A DNA stretch of 64,000 nt from Streptomyces tsukubensis (lineage in GTDB: Bacteria; Actinomycetota; Actinomycetes; Streptomycetales; Streptomycetaceae), in NCBI RefSeq assembly GCF_003932715.1, contig NZ_CP020700.1:7090501-7154500 (forward strand), read 5' to 3'. The notes beneath the pieces were generated by a model. It saw only the letters and a program-made list of their open reading frames with translations, searched no databases and was not told the DNA's origin. Shown one piece after another: positions 53,901 through 60,821 of the stretch. The position numbers and the translations under genes are program-made. Numbering within the stretch: the stretch's first letter is position 1; each line of letters starts with the position of its first letter.

Positions 53901-56610
53901 CGGCACCGCGTCCCGCACCATGGGCTGGTCCTACTACCCGGACGGGAAGCTGCGGACCAAGACGGACGACGGGGTGCCGGTCGGCAGCGCCGTCGTCGTC
54001 GTGGACAACTCCGACTCCCAGTCCACCTCCGCCACCGGGACCTGGACCAAGGCCACCGCGACCGGCCAGCACGGCCACAACCACCAGACCCACCCCGCCG
54101 GGACCGGCACCGAGTCCTTCACCTGGGACCTCGACGTACCCCGCGACGGCTCCTACACCGCCTATGTGAAGTACCCGCCGGTCAGCGGTGCCGCCACCAC
54201 CGCGAAGTACACCTTTACCCGCTCCGACGGTACGACGGCGGACATCGTCCGCGACCAGAGCACCGGCGCAGGCAACTGGGTGGCGATCGGCAGCTACACC
54301 CTGACCCGGGACAACGGGGCGAAGCTCCGCCTGTTCCGGAACCAGTCCGGCACCGTCGTCGCCGACGGCGTCAAGCTGGTGCGCGCCGGTACCGGCGAGC
54401 CCGACGACGAGCGGCGCTCCTTCGCCTACGCCTATGACGCCAACGGCAATATGACGTCGATCGACGACACCTCGTCGGGCCGGAAGATCGACGCGTACAC
54501 GATCGCCTTCGACGGGCTCAACCAGGTCACCAGGGTGACCGAGGCGCTGGCGGGCCAGGAGCGGAAGGCCACGGCGTACACCTACGACGCCAACGGCAGC
54601 CCCACCAGCGTGACCCACCCCGACCAGCACTCCGTCTACACCTACGACGCGCGCGATCTGGTGTCCTCGGTCTCCGTGGGCCGTTCCCCGCAGGACACGA
54701 CGCCCAAGGTCTCTTCCTACACCTACACCCCGCGGGGGGAGAAGCTCCGGCAGACGAAGGGCAACGGGAACGTCGTCGACTACACCTACTACCTCGACGG
54801 TGCGGTCCACACCCAGACGGAGAAGAAGCCCGGCGGCACCCTCGTCGCCTCCCACACCTACGACTACGACGCCAACGGCAACAAGGCGCGGGACACGGCG
54901 AAGAAGATGAACGCCGACAACCGCACCGCCCTGCTCGAAACCACCACCGAATACGGCTACGACCCGGCCGACCGGCTCACCCGCGCGGCGCGGACCGGAC
55001 ACGGCGCGGGCACCGACACCTATGTCCACGACGACAACGCGAACGTCGTCAGCCAGAACGTCAAGGGGACGGCCACCACCTTCGCGTACGACCGCAACCG
55101 GCTGGTGTCGGCCACCGCGGGCGGCACCACCTCCACGTACGCGTACGACCCCTTCGGGCGGCAGAGCACCGTCACCCGCGGCGGACAGATCGTCGAGCGG
55201 AGCGTCTACGACGGCTTCGACCACGTCGTCGAATCACGGAAGCGCAACCAGGCGGGCGCGTTCGTCTCCACCACCTACAGCTACGACCCGCTCGACCGCA
55301 CCGCGTCCCGGACCGAGGGCACCAAGACCACCGACTACACCTACCTCGGCCTCTCCCAGGAGGTCCTCAACGAAGAGGTCGCGGGCGCTCTCACCAAGTC
55401 CTACCAGTACAGCCCGTGGGGCGAGCGGCTCTCCCAGGTGAAGCACAACACCGACGGCACGACCGAGTCCGGCTACTACGGCTACAACAGCCACTCGGAC
55501 GTCGAGCTGCTCACCGGCTCCGACGGCGACAGCACGGCCACCTACGGCTATACGGCCTACGGCTCCGACGATGTCCAGGACTTCACCGGAATCGACAAGC
55601 CCGAAGCCGCGAACCCGGGCAAGGAGGCCCACAACTCCTACCGCTACAACGCCAAGCGCTGGGACTCCGCTTCGGGCACGTACGACATGGGCTTCCGCGA
55701 CTACAACCCCGGCCTCAACCGCTTCACCAGCCGGGACATGTACAACGGCGCCCTGACCGACATGGGGCTCGGATCGGATCCGTTCACCGGCAGCCGGTAC
55801 GCCTTCACCGGCGGCAACCCGGTCTCCAACGTGGAGATGGACGGGCACTGGTTCGTCATCCCGCTCGTCTACTATGCGGCTGCCGCGGCCCTCGGCACCG
55901 CGGCCTACGCGGCGACCCCGCAGGGTCAGCAGAACCTGGCGGACGCGGCCGAGGCCATCGGCCGGCTGATGCCGTCCGCCCAGGACGTCTCCTCGTCCGG
56001 TTCATCAGGCTCCTCCCGGCCCGATGCGGGCCCCACGCCGAGGCCGTCGCCGGGGCCGGCGCCCAGGCCGCAGCCGCGTGGGACGGGCAACCAGAGCAGC
56101 ACCTGCAACAGCTCCCCGTCCCTCGACGGGAACCGCCTGTACTTGCCCACGGAGGAGTTCACCGACCGGAGCGGGAACAAGCGGTGCCGGGCGACCGGAA
56201 CCTACGCCTTCGTCGGTCCGGACGACTACACGAAGCGCGGGACCTGCGACAAATGCGAGACGGGCTCCTACGACCCGCCTGGCATGGGCGAGATCCGGGC
56301 ATCGGGCGGTACACCGGAGATCGGGCACCTCATCGGCTATGTGATGCGGGGCTCCGGACGGGATCCGAGGAACCTGGTGCCCCTGCACAAGAAGACGAAT
56401 TACCCCGAGATGTACCACAAGGTGGAGAAGCACATACGTAATGCGATGCTGGCCAAGAAGTGGACCACGGTCCATGTGAAACCCGTCTACGGAAACGCCA
56501 ACTCGGGGGTTCCGACCCAACTCGACTACACCTACAGGATCATGGGTTCGTCAGCGGTGCGCTGCACCATCATCAACCAGCCGACGACCGGTGGTACCAC
56601 ATGCACCTAG
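47947..56610 (+). CDS. secreted RHS/YD-repeat polymorphic toxin with C-terminal DNA/RNA non-specific nuclease
   Basis: 2887-aa toxin. GTG 47947 follows GGAAGGAC and gives a Sec signal peptide (RIPYGRTVSCLVAAAIVGTVLPQAAQA). Approximate order: DNRLRE domain 324-458; golvesin-like 458-565; FN3-like 640-750; second DNRLRE 757-948; YD repeats 1240-2550, interrupted by a golvesin-like domain at 2013-2152; RHS core with DYNPGLNRFTSRDMYNG near 2590; hydrophobic segment and Pro-rich linker; then the toxin tip 2780-2887. The tip has GHLIGYVMRGSGRDPRNLVP, N and E of the Endonuclea_NS_2 fold. Codon 114 (48286-48288) is TTA. The SUKH gene overlaps its end. The tip presumably cuts nucleic acid of rivals after delivery. 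Confidence 0.9.
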   Translation: MRIPYGRTVSCLVAAAIVGTVLPQAAQAAQASPSGKGDGKGIFDTVKGWFSDDDEKKSEHAEPPPGGRIEIPSREKLSRGKKAPPAKRVKELADRRTPQARFWQLSDGRVEAELSAAPVSYRAGSSWKSVDTTVRAVKGKGFAFANTENVSRTWFGEDPGRLLRFEAPTGEAVTLGLLGAARGVKPGAQGDTVTYKGLAAGADVSYQVGAGRVKENITLNRRPAKPVSYVFTLDAGTLRPTERRDGSIALFGEDPGTPVLVIPPAFMTDSRKDRTSPYGTSFSPKVAQKLSRHGKGWRITLTPDASWLAAPERAYPVVIDPTITIAPSASVSQDVMVRSDQPTTNFNGTWEMAAGKTSATGIARSLIKFPLTEIPVGAKIDAARLGLYYDQTHTASGTNVDVEIRRATGAWDEATATWNNTNALVGEQSATTVQLDDGDPGTAAVGEWPRVTGTGAGGDYTYNKNAATGESYTYQPQVHETADYRVEVYTTPQTDGATAAPYRVNSAEPVQNFTVDQSTGTAGWRRLGTAQIDFTKGSTGSIVLGDTGDAARRTMADAVRLVNAAQIRKDVGEYNSWHNFAVADTVQKWVNGTSPNHGFVVKGVDESSTAPLGGPAYEAGDYDYGGETSTIPRLTVTFGKVGTSLRSPTVIHSTGPELSWSAYTNTSGDPDLDLVEYQLHRSTQQVFTPSSATRIAPVARTLTRYTDTTAVPTPDSHPEEIGKVYYYQIAVRTRDGQLLGSPTRLVAIPKAGRTMRLIQAGQTDTTLSSAKPTTNLNTIEQGTVGQHWLSVGNNSGTYGRTRAVVDFPTTAIPSTATILESRMFLWRTLTERTGTAKARYNLHGLTREFTETAATWNNAAATTAWTTPGGDHSAAVADYVPSVNTDLGRHWWDATGLTQSWVRTPANNKGALVKLHDESATGPQERSLFLSAGAPDAQLRPLLRVIYVDATAENTYYAPNTPHRMTTNTDYTGAVTITNTTPTAWAAGERELSYTWKLPDGTDVTTAANQKRTPIPALLPGKSATVNAAIRSPDITTTGNERAEHYIDWDIRKVSDGTWLSAGAGGIPPLRQDVAVEDLKAHQLGLEKYYPYTGKNTGSGATLMNNLAAGNGVWSYNAFSNPGRGLTSFARFAHNSQDTSDSVLGHGWSAQLAGPVRLGVPLDFHPRTSPTEIRLTDGDGTTHLFRKQADGSWQAPAGLHYRLTMKTGLSCTPAQDTVTDAWTLTRPDGTRFRFGCDGYLTEAVDKNGNTQEFTYEERVSHNRTVKFLTYVTDPANRQSLTIDYWQKGDATYEYIDGTGAKVTGTALNNPRIHDHVKSVTDVSGRTISFHYTLKGLLGRITDGDGTTQPKVFAFDYDPAQAERNAKLVRITDPRGKHTAVAHHVPGGTTAVKDNWRVRTITDRLQGTTGFTYAANAADAAHTDTTVTDAEQRASVYVTDAAGRGIRHTNALSQTVRSDWDSDHNVIRLEEHNGAKTAYCYDPKTGYPLWTRDAEQNRTGVPPAADCAPGTAPANATRFEYQTRADGFSADLFRRTSPEGRAWQFGYDSFGNLTRVTDPKGVATPSVPNDYTTTYAYDAHGQLTTATDANGNPATNGGFGPHGYPATVTDALGHTTTYLYDARGQVRELTDPLGKKTTQTYDVYGRPLVNKAPKDQTAGVFITYPAPVYDANDNITTSTSPAGAVSTAVYDAADQITEATAPQDTPTGPVRRSVYTYDRVGNLLTSTEPRGTLTTADPDDFRTVHTYDAIDQLTRLTNSAGDRISYEYDNVGNVVTVTDPKKNATPDTTDFTTRTAYDLNHRVTIVTDAAGRTTSRAYDKDSLVTAVTDQENNTTSITYDEAARRTEVRGPYEGTTHRTTKYEYDQVGNETRRISPRGVNTPAPDDFASETTYDALNRPVRQYLPYDPADPRHNTRVHTQTSYDAAGRVARVSLPPSEGETVRNDTDHQYYDNGWVKRSTDPWDIAAAFDYNEEGQQTARTVTSANGTASRTMGWSYYPDGKLRTKTDDGVPVGSAVVVVDNSDSQSTSATGTWTKATATGQHGHNHQTHPAGTGTESFTWDLDVPRDGSYTAYVKYPPVSGAATTAKYTFTRSDGTTADIVRDQSTGAGNWVAIGSYTLTRDNGAKLRLFRNQSGTVVADGVKLVRAGTGEPDDERRSFAYAYDANGNMTSIDDTSSGRKIDAYTIAFDGLNQVTRVTEALAGQERKATAYTYDANGSPTSVTHPDQHSVYTYDARDLVSSVSVGRSPQDTTPKVSSYTYTPRGEKLRQTKGNGNVVDYTYYLDGAVHTQTEKKPGGTLVASHTYDYDANGNKARDTAKKMNADNRTALLETTTEYGYDPADRLTRAARTGHGAGTDTYVHDDNANVVSQNVKGTATTFAYDRNRLVSATAGGTTSTYAYDPFGRQSTVTRGGQIVERSVYDGFDHVVESRKRNQAGAFVSTTYSYDPLDRTASRTEGTKTTDYTYLGLSQEVLNEEVAGALTKSYQYSPWGERLSQVKHNTDGTTESGYYGYNSHSDVELLTGSDGDSTATYGYTAYGSDDVQDFTGIDKPEAANPGKEAHNSYRYNAKRWDSASGTYDMGFRDYNPGLNRFTSRDMYNGALTDMGLGSDPFTGSRYAFTGGNPVSNVEMDGHWFVIPLVYYAAAAALGTAAYAATPQGQQNLADAAEAIGRLMPSAQDVSSSGSSGSSRPDAGPTPRPSPGPAPRPQPRGTGNQSSTCNSSPSLDGNRLYLPTEEFTDRSGNKRCRATGTYAFVGPDDYTKRGTCDKCETGSYDPPGMGEIRASGGTPEIGHLIGYVMRGSGRDPRNLVPLHKKTNYPEMYHKVEKHIRNAMLAKKWTTVHVKPVYGNANSGVPTQLDYTYRIMGSSAVRCTIINQPTTGGTTCT

Positions 56611-57140
56611 CGCCGACCTTCGACGATCTGCGGGAACTGCTCGGCGAGCCCCGTTTCCTGTGGACGGACCCGCGGCCCTGGACGGAACTGGAGACCGAGC
56701 TGGGCATCCGGTTCCCCGCGGACTACCGGCGGTTCGCCGACGCCTACGGGGCGATTCTGATCAACAATCAGCTGACGATCTTTCACCCCGCGACGGTCTG
56801 GTACAACCTGGGCCAGGAGATCCGGGAGGAGCCGGAGCTCTGGGAGGACATCGACGAGGACCGGCCGCCGTGCACCTTCGGCACCGGCCCGGGCGAGGTG
56901 TTCCCCTGGGCGCATTCGGCATCCTCCGAGAAGGCGTACTTCAAGGTCCCTCGCGACGAAACGGACGCCTGGGCCGTCGCCGTCATCGAAAGGGACGAGT
57001 TCGTCTACACCGAGTACGCGATGACGTTCAACGCCTGGATGTTCGCGTATCTCGGCGACGAGGACGAGGACCTGGCCATCAGCGCACGCGAGTTCGCGCC
57101 GGACGGCCCGTTCTTCAGTGAGCTGCCGCAGCCCGGATAG
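56601..57140 (+). CDS. SMI1/KNR4 (SUKH) family immunity protein
   Basis: 179-aa SUKH protein: LRELLGEPRFLWTDPRPWTELETELGIRFPADYRRFADAYGAILINNQLTIFHP is the classic N-terminal W-x2-I/L-E-x2-LG-x2-LP-x-DY pattern. ATG 56601 lies inside the toxin gene, whose stop is 56608-56610, a 10-bp overlap that ties immunity to toxin production. It should bind and neutralise the nuclease tip. A strong hairpin follows 14 bp later. Confidence 0.88.
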   Translation: MHLAPTFDDLRELLGEPRFLWTDPRPWTELETELGIRFPADYRRFADAYGAILINNQLTIFHPATVWYNLGQEIREEPELWEDIDEDRPPCTFGTGPGEVFPWAHSASSEKAYFKVPRDETDAWAVAVIERDEFVYTEYAMTFNAWMFAYLGDEDEDLAISAREFAPDGPFFSELPQPG

Positions 57141-57154
57141 GAGGCACCGAGCCT

Positions 57155-57189
57155 GCGACGGCCCGCCGGACCTTCCGGCGGGCCGTCGC
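57155..57189. terminator. bidirectional terminator between the toxin/immunity pair and the sigma factor
   Basis: Perfect 16-bp stem (GCGACGGCCCGCCGGA with its complement) and 3-nt loop CCT, lying between the convergent SUKH and sigma-factor genes. Confidence 0.85.
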
Positions 57190-57195
57190 CCGTGT

Positions 57196-57885
57196 TCACC
57201 GGCCGGTGCTCCCGGGATCCGGCTCCGGCGGGCTCCCGGCGGCCCGGGCCGTCCCGCGGCCCCGCTCCCCGCCGCGGGACCGGGCGCCGTCCGGCCGCAC
57301 CGGGGCCTGGCCCGTCAGGGTGAGGTAGCGCGCCAGGCCGTTCAGACCCCGGTGCACCGCGGACCGTACCGCCGGGGGGCGGGCGACCAGCAGCCGGGCC
57401 GCCGTCGCCGTGTCGAGTCCGATGACGGTACGGAGCAGGACCGCCCGTGCCTGCCGCTCCGGCAGGATCGCGATCAGGGCCAGCGTGCGCTCGGTCGAGA
57501 TGCTCTCCAGCGCCTCCCGGGCCGTGTCCCGGGGACCGGGGACCTCATGGACCTCGTGGTCCAGCAGGGTCGTCCTCGGCCTGCTCCGCTGACGGCGCAG
57601 ATGGTCGACGGCGCGGTGTCGCGCGATCGTCCTCGCCCAGGCGGTGAAGCCCGCTCCGGAGCCCCGGAACCGGCCCAGATCCCTCGCGATCTCCAGCCAG
57701 CTCTCGGAGGCGACGTCCTCCGCGTCCGCGCCCACCAGCCCGGACAGATAGCGCAGCAGGCCCGGCTGGACGGCGGCGTAGACGACACGGAAAGCGTTCT
57801 CGTCGCCCGTCCGCGCCCTGTGGACCGCCCTCCCCAGCTCCGCCTCGCGGGCCGTGACCGGCCGCTCTCCGCTCCATGAACCCAT
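57196..57885 (-). CDS. ECF-type RNA polymerase sigma factor
   Basis: 229-aa sigma-70-family protein with region 2 (YAAVQPGLLRYLSGLVGADAEDVASESWLEIARDLGRFRG, then FTAWARTIARHRAVDHLRRQ) and region 4 (ALIAILPERQARAVLLRTVIGLDTATAARLLVARPPAVRSAVHRGLNGLARYL). It has a disordered Arg/Gly/Pro tail of about 35 residues. ATG 57885 follows GGGAGGGGAG. No anti-sigma gene is adjacent; the divergent neighbour is a small unknown protein. A long dyad at 57942-57968 lies upstream. Confidence 0.87.
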   Translation of the reverse strand: MGSWSGERPVTAREAELGRAVHRARTGDENAFRVVYAAVQPGLLRYLSGLVGADAEDVASESWLEIARDLGRFRGSGAGFTAWARTIARHRAVDHLRRQRSRPRTTLLDHEVHEVPGPRDTAREALESISTERTLALIAILPERQARAVLLRTVIGLDTATAARLLVARPPAVRSAVHRGLNGLARYLTLTGQAPVRPDGARSRGGERGRGTARAAGSPPEPDPGSTGR

Positions 57886-57941
57886 GGGGCTCCCCTCCCG
57901 GTCCGGTCGCGGGTCCCCCTGGACGCTGCCCCGCCGTGCGG

Positions 57942-57968
57942 GCCATCACGCCATCCCCGCGTGATGGC
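57942..57968. promoter_or_regulatory. 10-bp-arm dyad upstream of the ECF sigma factor
   Basis: GCCATCACGC-N7-GCGTGATGGC is perfectly symmetrical, 57 bp upstream of the sigma-factor ATG and 73 bp upstream of the divergent gene. It could be an operator for both promoters or a hairpin in a leader RNA. Confidence 0.45.
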
Positions 57969-58040
57969 GGGACGGTTCCGTCCGCTTAGCCACCGGGGGC
58001 CGTACGGCGCCCCGAGTCGCGACGGGAAGGGTGATCACCG

Positions 58041-58505
58041 ATGCAGCCGATCGGCTATCGCGTACCTACGGCACTTCACGTACGCAGCTATGTCGCGGAG
58101 TTCGTGGAAGGAGTCAACGCACGGGCGCGGCTGCCCCTCGACTACTCGGTACGGAGTCTGCGGGTGGTCGACCGTGTGGTGGACGGCCTGAGACGGGGCG
58201 GGGCCGAACGGGCCCGGCCCGTGGAGACCCTCTTCGGGCTCGGTGCCTACGCGGGCGAGGTGATGGTCCGGCGGGCCGGCGGCTTCTGGGTCGACCTGGG
58301 GGCGGAGCAGCGGGAGCTGTTCGGCCAGCCGCTGGCCGTCCGGATGCCCGACGGGCGGCGCTGGAATCCGCTGGGGAAGGTCCTGAAGCGTTTCGATTAC
58401 GGGGCCGAGGAGTCGGTGGCCCTGCTCTACCTCCAGCTCCACGGCAGGCGGCACGGCACCGGCCACCCCCCTCCGCTCGGCGCCGTCCGTCCTCCGGCGG
58501 CCTGA
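58041..58505 (+). CDS. 154-aa protein of unknown function (Rv-/SCO-type conserved actinobacterial)
   Basis: I do not recognise the family. Soluble, mixed alpha/beta, with TALHVRSYVAEFVEGVNARARLPLDYSVRSLRVVDRVVDGLR near the N-terminus, LGAYAGEVMVRRAGGFWVDLG in the middle and RRWNPLGKVLKRFDYGAEESVALLYLQLHG towards the end, then a Pro-rich tail. The middle segment resembles small proteins that show an N-terminal helix and a five-strand sheet, without catalytic residues. ATG 58041 follows GGAAGGGTGATCACCG. It is divergent from the sigma factor. Confidence 0.7.
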   Translation: MQPIGYRVPTALHVRSYVAEFVEGVNARARLPLDYSVRSLRVVDRVVDGLRRGGAERARPVETLFGLGAYAGEVMVRRAGGFWVDLGAEQRELFGQPLAVRMPDGRRWNPLGKVLKRFDYGAEESVALLYLQLHGRRHGTGHPPPLGAVRPPAA

Positions 58506-58744
58506 GCCCTGGCCGGGACCGTGCCTCTTCGATCTCCGCCCCACGGTGTGCGGCGGGCTGAATCAGCCCGTCGGACCGGCCCGGACCTCGGACTTCTCCA
58601 GCCCCAACGAACGGTTGCCCAGGGCGTGTTGATGAGAGGAATGCCATGGTCGGCGGGGCGGACGAACCCGGCGGGCGAAGGTGCCGTCCTGCTGGGGGGA
58701 CGTACGGCCGACCCGGCCGTTCGCCCGTTTCAGGAGAGGCTGCC

Positions 58745-59521
58745 ATGCCCAGGTCCAACAGGCGTACCACCGCCGCCGTGTTCACCGCGACCCTGCTCAC
58801 GGCGGTGGGGACCGCCGCCACCGTGACTCCCGCCGTCGCCGTCCGGGGAGGCCAGAACACCACCGTCACCGACCATCCGTACGCGATGCGGATCGTCAAC
58901 AAGGGCGGTGCCCATGTCTGCGGAGGCACCCTGGTCGCGCCCACCAAGGTGCTGACCGCCGCCCACTGCGTCGCCGGACCGACGGCGCGCGAATTCAAGG
59001 TGATCGGCGGCCGGACCGAGATCCAGAGCACCCAGGGCACCGTACGCGCCATCTCGTCCATCAAGCTCCACGCCAAGTACGCGCAGGGCACCTTCGCGTA
59101 CGACGCCGCCGTCATCACCCTCGGCTCCGCGATGCCGTACGCCACCCTGCCCGTCGCCGGGCCGAACGAATCGGCGCTGTACACCCACGGCAAGACGGCG
59201 AAGGCGATCGGCTGGGGGCTGACCGCCAGGGACACCAACGGCACCCGGCTGAAGTCGGCCGTGCTCACCCTCGGGCCGCTGGCGAAGTGCGAGCCGTTCA
59301 CCGAGCCCGGGGACTCCGGGGCGCTCAAGGTCTGCGGACTGCCGGGGCCCGGCACCACCGACAGCATCTGCCGCGGTGACTCCGGCGGCCCGCTGATCGC
59401 CGGCGGCAAGGTCATCGGCGTGGTCTCGACCGGGAACAAGTACTGCGACACGGAGCATCTGAAGTCGGTGTTCACCCGGACCGGGGCGGTCGCCGCCGGA
59501 CTGGGCCTGCCCGTCGGCTGA
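58745..59521 (+). CDS. secreted trypsin-like (S1) serine protease
   Basis: 258-aa preproprotein with a Sec signal (RSNRRTTAAVFTATLLTAVG...TPAVA), then VRGGQNTTVTDHPYAMRI in place of the IVGG activation site. The catalytic His is in LTAAHC, Asp in YDAAVI and Ser in CRGDSGGPL; six cysteines can form the usual disulfides. ATG 58745 follows AGGAGAGG; upstream starts lack the signal. The S1 pocket base position reads Asp in TTDSICRGDSGG, suggesting Arg/Lys specificity. A 22-bp perfect hairpin terminates the gene. Confidence 0.9.
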   Translation: MPRSNRRTTAAVFTATLLTAVGTAATVTPAVAVRGGQNTTVTDHPYAMRIVNKGGAHVCGGTLVAPTKVLTAAHCVAGPTAREFKVIGGRTEIQSTQGTVRAISSIKLHAKYAQGTFAYDAAVITLGSAMPYATLPVAGPNESALYTHGKTAKAIGWGLTARDTNGTRLKSAVLTLGPLAKCEPFTEPGDSGALKVCGLPGPGTTDSICRGDSGGPLIAGGKVIGVVSTGNKYCDTEHLKSVFTRTGAVAAGLGLPVG

Positions 59522-59559
59522 GGCCGGACACCGCGGGAGCCCGGCGCCCCGATGCCGGG

Positions 59560-59608
59560 CCCACCCGCCTCTGATGGCGCCACCCAGGCGCCATCAGAGG
59601 CGGGTGGG
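59560..59608 (+). terminator. strong terminator after the serine protease
   Basis: Perfect 22-bp inverted repeat (arms 59560-59581 and 59587-59608, loop ACCCA). The stem top carries ATGGCGCC and GGCGCCAT, the same half-sites found in the two nearby promoters. Confidence 0.85.
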
Positions 59609-59635
59609 TGCAGGATCACGCCATCCGCGACAGAT

Positions 59636-59670
59636 GTCCGCCCCCGCTGTGACGACAGCAGGGGGCGGAC
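59636..59670 (+). terminator. second hairpin, possible terminator or attenuator
   Basis: GTCCGCCCCCGCTGT pairs with the segment 59655-59670 with one bulged A; loop GACG. Lies 28 bp after the first hairpin and before the DUF4097 promoter. Confidence 0.45.
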
Positions 59671-59786
59671 GTCCTCCGCCCCCTGTGAAAGCTGCCCTGC
59701 CGTGGCCATCAGGTGCGTTGCTGTGGCGTCGACGGCGCCGCCGGTTCTGCGCGGGGCCGCGGCGATACCGTTCGAGCCGAGTCGAC

Positions 59787-59823
59787 TTGATGTGGCGCAA
59801 TATGCGCACCATAATGGCGCCAT
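59787..59823 (+). promoter_or_regulatory. promoter of the DUF4097 gene with overlapping palindromes
   Basis: TTGATG (59787-59792), a 17-bp spacer and CATAAT (59810-59815) form a near-consensus vegetative promoter. GCGCA-ATA-TGCGC fills the spacer and ATGGCGCCAT (59814-59823) overlaps the -10. TGTGGCGC at 59791 repeats the half-site of the HicB-like gene operator. Confidence 0.6.
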
Positions 59824-59884
59824 GCGAGTGCCCGTCGGTGAAGTGCGGGGACGGCCGTGGGACAGTGCGAGAAGGGGAACAGCC

Positions 59885-60727
59885 ATGCCTGCTTTTGAGA
59901 CTCCCGAACCGATCTCCGTCACGATCGACATGGGGGCGGGCGATGTGGAGATCATCGCCGATGACCGGACCGACACGGTCGTCGAGGTGCAGCCGAGCGA
60001 CGACACCGACGAGTCGGATGTGAAGGCCGCCGAGCAGGTCAGCGTCGAGTACGCCGACGGAGTGCTGACGATCAGGACCCCCAAGTCCAGGAAGCTGGAC
60101 CTCTCCCGGAAGACCCGCTCGGTCGATGTGTCGATCGTGGTGCCCAGCGGCTCGGCCCTGCGCGGCGAAGCGGAGGCGGCGGACCTCCGCTGCTCCGGCC
60201 GCCTCGGGGAGTGCACGTACAAGACCTCCGTCGGGCACATCCAGGTGGACCGCACCGGACCGTTGCGCCTGAAGACCGGAGGCGGCCGGATCACCGTGGC
60301 CGGGGTCGACGGCGATGCCGAGCTCGCCACGGGCACCGGGCGGATCCGGGTGGGAGAGGTCGACGGCTCCGTCGTGGCCAGGAACTCCAACGGTCATACG
60401 GAGATCCGCGAGGTCACCGGCGACGTCCGGATCCGCTGCGCGAACGGCGACATCTCCGTCGAGCGCGTTCGGGGGGCGAGCACCGAGGCCGAAACCGCGA
60501 ACGGCAGCATCCGGATCGGGGAGGTGACCCGCGGTACGGTCGAGCTCAAGACCGCCACCGGGGATCTGGAGATCGGGCTCGGCGCGGGCCTCCCGGCGAA
60601 ACTGGACCTGTCCACCGGGTTCGGGCGGGTGTTCAACACCCTGGAGAGCGTCGCCGAATCGTCCGAGCAGTCGATCGCGGTCCGGGGGAAGACCTCGTAC
60701 GGGGACATCACGGTCCACCGGGCCTGA
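59885..60727 (+). CDS. DUF4097-family beta-strand repeat protein
   Basis: 280-aa protein built of short beta repeats (VDRTGPLRLKTGGGRITVAGVDG, ELATGTGRIRVGEVDG, GHTEIREVTGDVRIRCANGDISVERV), a right-handed beta-helix-like adhesin fold of unknown function. There is no signal peptide. ATG 59885 follows GAAGGGGAA. It is convergent with a ribbon-helix-helix regulator gene whose promoter shares its operator motif. Confidence 0.87.
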   Translation: MPAFETPEPISVTIDMGAGDVEIIADDRTDTVVEVQPSDDTDESDVKAAEQVSVEYADGVLTIRTPKSRKLDLSRKTRSVDVSIVVPSGSALRGEAEAADLRCSGRLGECTYKTSVGHIQVDRTGPLRLKTGGGRITVAGVDGDAELATGTGRIRVGEVDGSVVARNSNGHTEIREVTGDVRIRCANGDISVERVRGASTEAETANGSIRIGEVTRGTVELKTATGDLEIGLGAGLPAKLDLSTGFGRVFNTLESVAESSEQSIAVRGKTSYGDITVHRA

Positions 60728-60735
60728 CGGAGGCA

Positions 60736-60768
60736 GTCGCGTACGGAACCGAGCGTTCCGTACGCGAC
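60736..60768. terminator. bidirectional terminator
   Basis: Perfect 14-bp stem GTCGCGTACGGAAC/GTTCCGTACGCGAC with loop CGAGC, between the convergent DUF4097 and HicB-like genes. Confidence 0.8.
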
Positions 60769-60821
60769 CGTGCCAGCAGGAGTTCAGCGGTTCAGCGCTG
60801 CAGTGGCTTAACGGTGCGGTG

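Larger units (their letters stand above)
59522..59884. other. 363-bp region with two hairpins and a sigma-70-like promoter
   Basis: Between the protease and the DUF4097 gene. It contains a 22-bp perfect hairpin (59560-59608), a second hairpin (59636-59670) and a promoter/operator array (59787-59823). No gene seen. Confidence 0.6.

Noticed and set aside
50167..55224. 1685-aa open frame antisense to the RHS toxin
   Set aside because: Val/Gly/Arg-rich composition without domains; it is the complement of a real, domain-rich gene and arises from GC bias.
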